Positions 24,893 to 32,109 of a stretch of 37,240 nucleotides of DNA are shown piece by piece (within the stretch, counting starts at the first letter, position 1; every line of letters starts with the position of its first letter). A program made the position numbers and the translations under genes. The notes below the pieces were generated by a model. That model worked only from the letters and a program-made list of their open reading frames with translations, did not search any database and was not told the origin of the DNA. This DNA comes from Alphaproteobacteria bacterium (GTDB taxonomy: Bacteria; Pseudomonadota; Alphaproteobacteria; Rhizobiales; JAKIUO01): NCBI GenBank assembly GCA_024279115.1, contig JAJRRW010000007.1, positions 1-37,240 on the forward strand. Reading direction: 5' to 3'.

Positions 24893-26761
24893 TTAGAATT
24901 CTTTGACCTTGAACTCGATACGCCTGTTCCTGGCCTTATTGGCATCGCTGGTATTGGGTAAAATCGGTCTTGCCTCACCATATCCAACAGCGCTCAGGCG
25001 ATCCTTGGCAATCCCCCTGCTGGTCAGATATTTGACCACCGAGCGGGCCCGGCGCAGTGACAAAAATTCGTTGAATTTGCGGCTGCCATCCGAATCCGTA
25101 TGACCGACAATCTCGATACGCGTATCAGGACAACGATTGGCGGTATGAGCAAGGCGCGTCAGAACCGGGAAACTGTCATCGCGAAATTTCGCGCTGGCCG
25201 GGGCGAACTGAATACTTTCCCCTGACAAGATCGTATTCAGATAGGACTGACACTGAGTGCGCTCAAGTCTTTCCTGCGATACAAATTGCTCGTCCTCATA
25301 TTGCCTGATTTCTGGTTGTTCAACAAACAGTTGCGGCTGTTTGAATACAGGCTCTTTGATCCTGATATCGTCGAAAAACTGATAGAGGGAGGGAATACCG
25401 CTCTTCATGCGACCAATAATGTCGGCGCGCCGCTCCACGCTGGAGGCGGTGCCACTCAATTCAACTTCGGTGTTCCAGACCGTCGCGCTACCATTGCCAA
25501 GGCGGGCAAGCTGGGAAAGCGATGCATTGGTCGCCTCGCTCCAGCTCTCTGGAGCCCCCGGGCCGGTCTTCATCTTGTCGACAATTCCTGCTCTGGGAAA
25601 ATGGCGTTTCACCTGGCGTAAAATCACCCGTCTGGTCTTTTGATCAGGGATATTGCCGCTCAGGGTCAATCCCCCGGCATGAAAATCAGCGCGCCAGACA
25701 TAGGGCACAATCGGCTTGATTTTCGGGGCCGTCAGCTGTTTTTGGGCCACACGAAAACCGCTGGGCAGTTTTGACAGGCCCTTTTCAATTTCGTTCAGTT
25801 GACTGCGCTTGGCCACGCGCCCGCTGATCAGATAATCCAGATCCTCTAATGTCACAGTGCCTGATTGCAGTTTGGCGAGCTGGCGCAGGCCAAAACTGGT
25901 GGCATTATTCCACTGACGCCTGGTGGGCTCTCCCCGGGCAATTTGCATATTGTCGATAATCTGATGGTCGGGCATGGCGCGCTTGGCATTGACGATAATG
26001 TCGCGTTTTTGAGCGTCCGAATGGACATGCCCGGACAGGCGCAGGGTTTTATTTTGCTTGTTGGCGGTCCAGCTAAACGGCGAGGCAAGAGGAATGACGA
26101 CCTCGGGCGCTTTGGTGCGGTTCGAAACCAATCGCGCATCCAGTGGCAAATCTTCACGCAACGCCTCTTTCAGGGCGGTGAATGTGGCAGCATCTTTGGT
26201 CAGTCCCTCAATGCTGAAATTACGATCGCTTAGCCCTACCTGGCCAAAGGTAAAGCCCGATAATTGCTTCAAGCCGAATCCCACCGTCTCCATAAAGGTA
26301 CGATGATCGGGTTCGCCAGAGGCAAGTTCCATCTTGTCGATGATTTCGATCCCTGGAAACTGGCTCTTGGCCATGGTGTTAATGGCTTTGCGGGCTTTGC
26401 GGCTTGGCACATAGCCCTCCAGAACCAATCTGGAACCCTCAATATTTGCCGACCAGCGATAGGGAGAGGCCGTGCGAACGACGTCCATGTTTTCGGTAAT
26501 ATTCCAGACGCCCCAGGTTTTTTCGGCAAGGGCAACGGCATCGTCTTGTTCTTTGGCCCCCCCGGCCATGCCACTAAGCACGCCATCAAGGCCGCGAAAT
26601 TCTACTTTCGCCCAGTTGAGACCGGCATCGGTCAATCTTGTTGTCACACGCTCGCCAAGGTCTGCTTCAATATTGCGGCGTTCACCAAAAAATATTAGCA
26701 ACCAAAGCAGCGCTAGCAAGGGAAGCCCCCATAATAACCCGGAGGGTCTGCACTTCCACAT
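24893..26761 (-). CDS. OmpA-family protein with repeated BON-like domains
   Basis: A 622-residue envelope protein. An N-terminal membrane segment (LLWGLPLLALLWLLIFFG, residues 8-25) anchors it. Residues 30-480 contain about four BON-like units, each with a P-[YF]-x-W strand, LxLSG or LVLEG, and an IIDKM/IIDNM motif followed by a G-P or GEP turn. The C-terminal 120 residues are an OmpA/MotB peptidoglycan-binding domain: EIVGHTDSDGSRKFNEFLSLRRA, then RLSAVGYGEARP and NRRIEFKV. GAGG precedes the start. It probably links the inner membrane to peptidoglycan, similar in domain logic to mycobacterial ArfA. Confidence 0.88.
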   Translation of the reverse strand: MWKCRPSGLLWGLPLLALLWLLIFFGERRNIEADLGERVTTRLTDAGLNWAKVEFRGLDGVLSGMAGGAKEQDDAVALAEKTWGVWNITENMDVVRTASPYRWSANIEGSRLVLEGYVPSRKARKAINTMAKSQFPGIEIIDKMELASGEPDHRTFMETVGFGLKQLSGFTFGQVGLSDRNFSIEGLTKDAATFTALKEALREDLPLDARLVSNRTKAPEVVIPLASPFSWTANKQNKTLRLSGHVHSDAQKRDIIVNAKRAMPDHQIIDNMQIARGEPTRRQWNNATSFGLRQLAKLQSGTVTLEDLDYLISGRVAKRSQLNEIEKGLSKLPSGFRVAQKQLTAPKIKPIVPYVWRADFHAGGLTLSGNIPDQKTRRVILRQVKRHFPRAGIVDKMKTGPGAPESWSEATNASLSQLARLGNGSATVWNTEVELSGTASSVERRADIIGRMKSGIPSLYQFFDDIRIKEPVFKQPQLFVEQPEIRQYEDEQFVSQERLERTQCQSYLNTILSGESIQFAPASAKFRDDSFPVLTRLAHTANRCPDTRIEIVGHTDSDGSRKFNEFLSLRRARSVVKYLTSRGIAKDRLSAVGYGEARPILPNTSDANKARNRRIEFKVKEF

Positions 26762-27041
26762 AGTTCAACCTCGTTCGCTATCTGTCTGTTTGGACATCAC
26801 CTGACGCAACCAGACAAGGCCGTCCACCCAAAATTCATCCCAACCAAAACAAGATGCGCGGACCTTGTAGCCCGCTCGTTGCGTACAAACCAGCCCCCCT
26901 CGCAATCAAGCGATCAATCCGCGTAACTGCCTGGGAAATGGCCAATAATTCCACTTGCCTTGATCAATATGCCGACCTGAAACAACTGTTCGAGGCGGCA
27001 ATATATCAACGTGCCCTGATAATAGACGAAAGTTTCCACTG

Positions 27042-27056
27042 TTAACAAGTCGTTAA
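27042..27056. promoter_or_regulatory. Candidate CtrA-binding site (TTAA-N7-TTAA)
   Basis: TTAACAAGTCGTTAA is an exact match to the TTAA-N7-TTAA core bound by phosphorylated CtrA. It is followed by a further TTAA at 27067 and a TTAACC half-site near 27141. The organism has DivK and PleD, so the CtrA pathway is almost certainly present. It lies about 280 bases upstream of OmpA/BON and 335 bases upstream of DUF3754; which gene it serves is unknown. Confidence 0.45.
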
Positions 27057-27306
27057 ATTACTGTCCTTAACGCCCCTTTGAGGCACGGGGCGCAGATTGC
27101 CACCGGTCGTCGAGCCACGCAATGCGGTTCTATCAACAATTAACCAAACAGGCCGATCAATCGACCTGTCATGATCACGAAACGGCCTTGTTTTACAGTC
27201 CACAATCGAGACGCAAAATGGTTCGTTTCGACGATCTCGATGATTGGTCTTTGCAGACTTTGATCGACAGGTAAGTGTTACTTCTGGATTTTGCTCGTAT
27301 TTCCCC

Positions 27307-27312
27307 TATAAT
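27307..27312 (+). promoter_or_regulatory. Perfect -10 box upstream of the DUF3754 gene
   Basis: TATAAT occurs 80 bases before the start of the DUF3754 gene. The best -35 at the proper distance (around TGGATT, 27285) is poor, so activation by a bound regulator is possible. Confidence 0.4.
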
Positions 27313-27354
27313 ATTTGCGTTGGCGGGAACACATGATGCCAGTTTGATTTTTCG

Positions 27355-27387
27355 TGAGACACTGTTCGTGAGACAATGATTGAGACA
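27355..27387 (+). repeat. Three direct TGAGACA repeats before the DUF3754 start
   Basis: TGAGACA starts at 27355, 27369 and 27381, the first two inside identical TTCGTGAGACA units spaced 14 bases. The last copy lies four bases before the ATG, where a Shine-Dalgarno should be. Purpose unknown. Confidence 0.7.
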
Positions 27388-27391
27388 ATTT

Positions 27392-28789
27392 ATGAGTATT
27401 ACCACGCCCGATATTACCTTAGCAGATGAAAATATTGCCTCGCCACAACAAGGGGGGGCCTCCCAGCCACAAGAATTTCGTAGAGAGAAATTTATTCCCA
27501 TCAGCCGCCTGGCGCTCATGCAGCGATTGGCTGACGAAGAAAAGCAGGGCCTGGCCAGCAATGGCGCGAATTCGTGCAAGGATCTGTTTCGCTATCTCTC
27601 TGTCTGGCGCCATCAGGCCTATCAAAAGCGCTTGGCGCGGCTAAAACAGTTCTATTTGCCCTTCAGCCCCGACCGCGATACCAAACGCATTACCCAATAT
27701 AGTGATGAGCAATTACTTGACTACAAGATCGGTCTGATCTCGGAACTCAAAAAACTGGTGGCCCAGGCCAATTACGAAGCCATAACGCCTGAAAAACTGG
27801 CAGAGCTGTTGCAGGCCAATTCGGCCCATGGACTGGAACTCAAGGTCGATCTGAGCGAATTTGACGAGGTGCTGATCTACGCTCGTGGCCGTGAAAACGA
27901 AACCATCAAAAAACGGGTCATCGACAATCTCTACCTGGTTCCCCGCGAATTCGAAGTACCAATTTATAAACGGCTGTTTTTGCTCTTGAAGCTGAAAAGC
28001 GTTGATGTGCGCGTTCAAGAAATCATGAGAAACGAACAGGTCAACGAGAAAAAGGCCCGAAAAATCAACGCTAAACAGCGCCGCGGTTTGCCCGATGATC
28101 CGCAGGGAAATCATGTCTATTTGCGATTATTCAAAAATATCCCGCGTGAAGACATGGAAATGATGTTCCCTAATACCCAGGTCAAATTGCGCATGTTTGA
28201 CAAAATAAAGCTGGGCGTCACTGCTGGTGGCGGCACCGTCGCGGGGATTGCCGGCGCGGCCAGCAAGATCATGGCGGCCGTCGCCTCTGCCAACCCGATT
28301 GGCCTGCTGGCAGCCTTTGCTGGCGTCGTGGGGCTGTTGTTTCGCCAGGTCATGACCGTTTTTAACACTCGTACAAAATATATGATGATGCTGGCACAAA
28401 GGCTGTTTTTTCATTCCCTTGCCAATAATAGAGGCGTTTTGACCCTGCTGGTGGACCGCGCCGAAGAAGAAGATATCAAGGAAGAGATGCTGGCCTATTT
28501 CTTCTTGCAGCGTCACCCCATGCCCCCCGAAGACCTGCGCGAGGAAGGCAAGCTGGATGTGATGATCGAGCAATTCCTGACCCGGGAATTTGGCGTTACC
28601 GTTGATTTTGACCTCGAAGATGCGCTCAAGCGCCTCAATAGTGATCAATTGCTGACGGTGGACGACAATAATATCATCAGCGCTGTGCCTCCCGCCCAGG
28701 CCTGCCTTATCCTGGAGCAAAAGTGGCGCGCTCTTTTGTCTCAGGATGAGGACGATGGTAGTGAGATGGAATATGAGGAGGAAACGTGA
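27392..28789 (+). CDS. DUF3754 (TMEM143-like) membrane protein
   Basis: A 465-residue protein of the DUF3754 family, also found in the eukaryotic mitochondrial protein TMEM143. Typical parts are REKFIPISRLALMQRL near the N-terminus, LKVDLSEFDEVLIYARGR, IYKRLFLLLKLKS, and VYLRLFKNIPREDMEMMFP followed by KIKLGVTAGGGTVAGIAG. A hydrophobic region (about residues 275-335) likely holds two membrane segments. The C-terminus is acidic (EDDGSEMEYEEET). Function is unknown. ATG at 27392 is used because the family start fits; the upstream TTG is less likely. It overlaps prmA as GTGA. Confidence 0.87.
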   Translation: MSITTPDITLADENIASPQQGGASQPQEFRREKFIPISRLALMQRLADEEKQGLASNGANSCKDLFRYLSVWRHQAYQKRLARLKQFYLPFSPDRDTKRITQYSDEQLLDYKIGLISELKKLVAQANYEAITPEKLAELLQANSAHGLELKVDLSEFDEVLIYARGRENETIKKRVIDNLYLVPREFEVPIYKRLFLLLKLKSVDVRVQEIMRNEQVNEKKARKINAKQRRGLPDDPQGNHVYLRLFKNIPREDMEMMFPNTQVKLRMFDKIKLGVTAGGGTVAGIAGAASKIMAAVASANPIGLLAAFAGVVGLLFRQVMTVFNTRTKYMMMLAQRLFFHSLANNRGVLTLLVDRAEEEDIKEEMLAYFFLQRHPMPPEDLREEGKLDVMIEQFLTREFGVTVDFDLEDALKRLNSDQLLTVDDNNIISAVPPAQACLILEQKWRALLSQDEDDGSEMEYEEET

Positions 28790-29679
28790 GCCATGCTGTT
28801 CACGGGCCGCCAACCACCTATCGCCTGCATCTCGTCGCCCCCTTTGAGCAAACCTCAAACCTTGCCGAGGCTCTGGCGCAAATGGACGACGCCGACCCCC
28901 CTGCCATCTCCACTCATGAAACTGGCGATCCGCTGATCTGGGCCCTTGATGCCTATTATCAATCGAGCCCGGATCTTGCCCGGATCAAAACGTTTCTGGA
29001 AACGGTCGTTTCCCCCCTGCCACAACTGGAACTCTCACTAATGGCAAACGAGGACTGGGTGGCCCGCGTGTAAAGCGGGCTCTCCCCGGTCATTGCTGGT
29101 CGCTATTTTATTCATGGCAGCCACGATCGAGCGCGAACGGGCCATCGGGCCGGAGATATTGAAATTGATGCGGGGCAAGCATTTGGCACCGCTCATCACG
29201 GCACCACGAAGGGCTGTTTGCTGGCCCTTGACCATCTGTTCAAGGCCCGCCGATATGACAATGTGCTGGATCTGGGTACGGGCACCGGACTATTGGCGAT
29301 CGCCAGTGCAAAAATTTCACGGCGCCTGGTGCTGGCCACTGATATCGATCCCATCAGCGTCAAAATTGCCAATGAAAACGCCGTACTCAATCAAATTGGG
29401 CCGCGATTGAAGGTGATCGAGGCCGATGGCCTGTCTCACCAAGTCCTGCAAACCAAGGCCCCCTATGATTTGCTGATCGCCAATATCCTGGCAGCGCCGC
29501 TGTTGCAGATGGCCCCCGTTATAAAAACCGCCATGGCGCGACGCGGACATTTGATTTTGTCGGGCCTGTTGCGCACCCAGTCAAGGGCGATTGAGGCCCG
29601 CTATCGTGGACAAGGATACTCCCTCGTCAAACGATTGCCACTGGATGAATGGATGACTTTAATCTTGCAAAAACGCTAA
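28786..29679 (+). pseudogene. prmA: prmA (ribosomal protein L11 methyltransferase), interrupted by an in-frame TAA
   Basis: PrmA trimethylates ribosomal protein L11. The gene starts with GTG at 28786 after GAGGAGGAAAC, overlapping the DUF3754 stop. Its N-terminal L11-recognition part (95 residues, ending EDWVARV) stops at TAA 29071-29073. The same frame continues without a shift into SGLSPVIAGRYFIHGSHDR, GQAFGTAHHGTT, the SAM motif LDLGTGTGLLAIAS and the catalytic NILAAPL. Together they give a 297-codon gene, the normal length. One base change (for example CAA to TAA) explains it. The only visible restart is a TTG near 29218, which lacks the first half. It could be a real null mutation or a sequence error. 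Confidence 0.92.
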
Positions 29680-29698
29680 CGGGGATACTGCCAACCCC

Positions 29699-29908
29699 CT
29701 AGCGGGCACGAGCCTTGCGTATTTCAGCGCTGGACAGGCCGAGCTTTTCAAGCTGGCTGCCGGTCATATCTTCCAGACAGGCGGCAACGCGGCTCTCGGA
29801 AAGAAAATATTGGGTCTCCAGCATATAATCCTGCCACCCTCTCGCACAGACCTGATTGCGATCAACACGAGCCGTCCGGGGTTTGCTGACATTCGTTGAG
29901 AGTAGCAT
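29699..29908 (-). CDS. Small protein with DUF1127-like C-terminus
   Basis: A 69-residue protein; the ATG at 29908 has AAGGA eight bases upstream. The N-terminus is short and basic. The C-terminal half, RVAACLEDMTGSQLEKLGLS followed by SAEIRKARAR, resembles the DUF1127 (YjiS-like) pattern of two helices ending in an I/LGL-[ST]-x-x-[ED]-I turn. DUF1127 proteins are small and arginine-rich; some affect RNA turnover and phosphate or stress responses. The resemblance is weak. It is encoded against its neighbours, between prmA and the aminopeptidase gene. Confidence 0.6.
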   Translation of the reverse strand: MLLSTNVSKPRTARVDRNQVCARGWQDYMLETQYFLSESRVAACLEDMTGSQLEKLGLSSAEIRKARAR

Positions 29909-30123
29909 TTTCAAGTTCCTTGCATCTGAATATTAGGTCTGGGCCCATCCACCAGGACCATCGTCAAAACGAAGATTGTTTCATTGCCAGCTTGGTAACA
30001 TCGCACAATAAATTGAGGTAGTGGGGCGCGCGCAAAGCAGATATGCAAATATCGCATATCTTGAATGTTTAGAGTTTGCTTTCAGCGGTTGTACTTCCCC
30101 CAATGAAGCCTTATTAATTTGTC

Positions 30124-31947
30124 ATGTATCAAAGCTATTCCAGACAATCGCAAACCAGCGCCACGCCCGCCCGTGTGAACAAACTGCGCGCGCAGCTGCG
30201 CGATCTGTTGCTTGATGGCTTCATCATTCCCCATGGCGATGAGTTTCAAAATGAGTATCTGCCAGCCAGCAACAAGCGCCTGCTCTGGTTAACAGGGTTC
30301 GCAGGTTCCGCCGGAATGGCCATCATTCTCAAGAACAAGGCGGCGATCTTCATTGATGGTCGCTATACACTTCAAGTGACCAATGAAGTGGATATGAAAC
30401 TGTTTGAGCCCTTGCAGGTGCCCCAACACAAACCTGGCGACTGGATCGTCAAGAACGTCAAGGGAAAATCCCGCATTGGCTTTGACCCGCGCCTCATGAC
30501 CTTGAAAACCATTACAAAAATGCGAGAGCTGGTCAGTCGCAAAAATCCCGACTGCTTGCTGGTACCATTGGACGAAAACCCCCTCGATGTGATTTGGCAG
30601 GACCGCCCCCCTGCTCCGCGAACACCGGTTTCCCTGCACCCCTTGAAATATGCCGGGCAAAAAGCCAGCGCCAAAATCGCCAGTTTGCAAAAACAACTGG
30701 TCACCGACAAGCTCGATGCCTGCCTGCTCACCGATCAAGCCTCCATCGCCTGGCTGTTCAATATCAGGGGCAAGGATGTTCCCCATACGCCGCTGGCCCT
30801 TTCTTATGCGATCGTTCATGCCCGCAAGAAACCCGAGCTGATCATCGACCCGGCAAAACTTGGCAAAGTGGTGAAAGAAAAACTTGCCAAACATCTGCGT
30901 TTGTTTGCCATGAGCAAGCTGCGCCAACGCTTGCAAGCTGTTGGCAGTCGCAAAGGCCGGATCGCCATAGACCCCACCAAGACATCGTTCTGGTTTGACG
31001 AGCGTCTCAAGGAGCACGCCGAGCTGGAAATCGTCCATCGCACCGATCCGTGCACCCTGCCCAAGGCCATAAAAAACAAGCCCGAAATTGAAGGCATGCG
31101 CACGGCTCATATTCGCGATGGCGTCGCCGTCAGCCGCTTTTTGTGCTGGCTGGAAACAAAATCTGCCAAAGACATTGACGAAATTTCAGCGGCTCGCAAG
31201 CTGGAAGAGGTTCGCAATCAGACCGGTAAATTGCGAGATCTCAGCTTTGAGACCATCTCTGGCTCTGGCGCCAATGGGGCCATTGTGCATTACCGGGTGG
31301 ACGAGCAAAGCAATAAGACCTTTACGCCAAACTCCCTGTTTTTGGTGGATTCTGGTGGTCAATATCTTGATGGCACCACCGATATCACCCGCACCATAGC
31401 CATTGGCAAAGCCAGCCGTACCATGCGCCGCCATTTCACGCTGGTGCTCAAAGGACATATCGCCATTGCCAGCAGCCGTTTTCCAAGCGGCACGAGGGGC
31501 GTTGATCTGGATGGTCTGGCGCGCATGGCCCTGTGGAAAGCCGGGCTCGATTATGATCATGGCACCGGCCATGGGGTTGGCGCATTTTTAGGGGTGCATG
31601 AAGGCCCGCAGGGCATTTCCAAGGCAGCCATGACGCCCTTTGCTCCTGGTATGATTGTCTCCAATGAACCAGGCTTTTACAAAACCGGCGCCTATGGCAT
31701 CAGAATTGAAAATCTGGTGCTGGTGACCCCGGCGCAAAAGCCCAGCGGTGGCGAACGAGCGATGCTTGGCTTTGAAACCCTCACCATGGTGCCACTGGAT
31801 CGCTCTTTGATCGAACTTGACCTGCTTGAAAACGGCGAAATCATCTGGTTGAATGATTATCACCGACAGGTTCATCGCCTTATTTCCCCCCATCTTGAAA
31901 CAGATAAAGAACGTAAGTGGCTAAAACGCTCAACCAAAGCGCTGTAG
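30124..31947 (+). CDS. Aminopeptidase P family metallopeptidase (Xaa-Pro)
   Basis: A 607-residue M24B peptidase with two N-terminal creatinase-type domains and a C-terminal pita-bread catalytic domain, the long APP1 form. The substrate-binding domain shows LLWLTGFAGSAGMAIIL and IFIDGRYTLQV. The dinuclear metal ligands are all visible in order: LVDSGGQY (Asp), TTDITRT (Asp), GTGHGVG (His), SNEPGFY (Glu) and IRIENL (Glu). It removes N-terminal residues preceding proline. No signal peptide is evident. The start at 30124 lacks a strong Shine-Dalgarno. The gene stands alone in front of a hairpin region. Confidence 0.94.
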   Translation: MYQSYSRQSQTSATPARVNKLRAQLRDLLLDGFIIPHGDEFQNEYLPASNKRLLWLTGFAGSAGMAIILKNKAAIFIDGRYTLQVTNEVDMKLFEPLQVPQHKPGDWIVKNVKGKSRIGFDPRLMTLKTITKMRELVSRKNPDCLLVPLDENPLDVIWQDRPPAPRTPVSLHPLKYAGQKASAKIASLQKQLVTDKLDACLLTDQASIAWLFNIRGKDVPHTPLALSYAIVHARKKPELIIDPAKLGKVVKEKLAKHLRLFAMSKLRQRLQAVGSRKGRIAIDPTKTSFWFDERLKEHAELEIVHRTDPCTLPKAIKNKPEIEGMRTAHIRDGVAVSRFLCWLETKSAKDIDEISAARKLEEVRNQTGKLRDLSFETISGSGANGAIVHYRVDEQSNKTFTPNSLFLVDSGGQYLDGTTDITRTIAIGKASRTMRRHFTLVLKGHIAIASSRFPSGTRGVDLDGLARMALWKAGLDYDHGTGHGVGAFLGVHEGPQGISKAAMTPFAPGMIVSNEPGFYKTGAYGIRIENLVLVTPAQKPSGGERAMLGFETLTMVPLDRSLIELDLLENGEIIWLNDYHRQVHRLISPHLETDKERKWLKRSTKAL

Positions 31948-31972
31948 GCCATGGTCTGATTATTGTGCTAGA

Positions 31973-32069
31973 GTGCTTCCAAGAAAATCGGCAACCGGCT
32001 TTCCAAGCACATGCACGATACAACAAAGAGCTAGGGTTTTTCGTTGAACCAAGCTAAAGCGAAAAGCCC
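31973..32069. repeat. Paired hairpins resembling Hyphomicrobiales intergenic repeats
   Basis: Between the aminopeptidase and AsmA genes are two stem-loops: an outer GTGCTT/AAGCAC stem (31973-32010) and a 10-bp stem with one G-U pair, left arm 32034-32043 (GGGTTTTTCG), right arm 32060-32069. The two-hairpin form joined by an AACAAAGAGCTAG-like segment resembles the common intergenic repeats of Hyphomicrobiales as I remember them. The second stem lacks a U-tract, so it is not a typical terminator. Confidence 0.55.
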
Positions 32070-32109
32070 CAGGAATAGACAAAAGACCGATATATGATGG
32101 GAACGATGG

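Larger units (their letters stand above)
26762..27391. other. 630-base gap between divergent genes
   Basis: No convincing gene lies here. A 63-codon plus-strand frame at 26854-27045 lacks a ribosome binding site and family features. The right half holds a TTAA-N7-TTAA box (27042), a TTAACC half-site (27141), an 18-codon ATG frame (27219-27275, MVRFDDLDDWSLQTLIDR), a perfect TATAAT (27307) and three TGAGACA repeats (27355-27387). The gap therefore looks like a regulatory region for the DUF3754 gene, and perhaps for the OmpA/BON gene, with room for an unannotated small RNA. Confidence 0.55.

Noticed and set aside
26854-27045. 63-codon plus-strand frame upstream of DUF3754
   Set aside because: No Shine-Dalgarno, no recognisable family and low-complexity composition; its end overlaps the CtrA-type box.
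29071-29073. Genetic-code reassignment of TAA to explain prmA
   Set aside because: TAA ends several intact genes here, for example hflK, thyA, pleD and ligA, so it functions as a stop.
29093-29410. 105-codon plus-strand frame across the prmA middle
   Set aside because: It is a shadow of the catalytic half of prmA in another frame; the conserved methyltransferase motifs are in the prmA frame.
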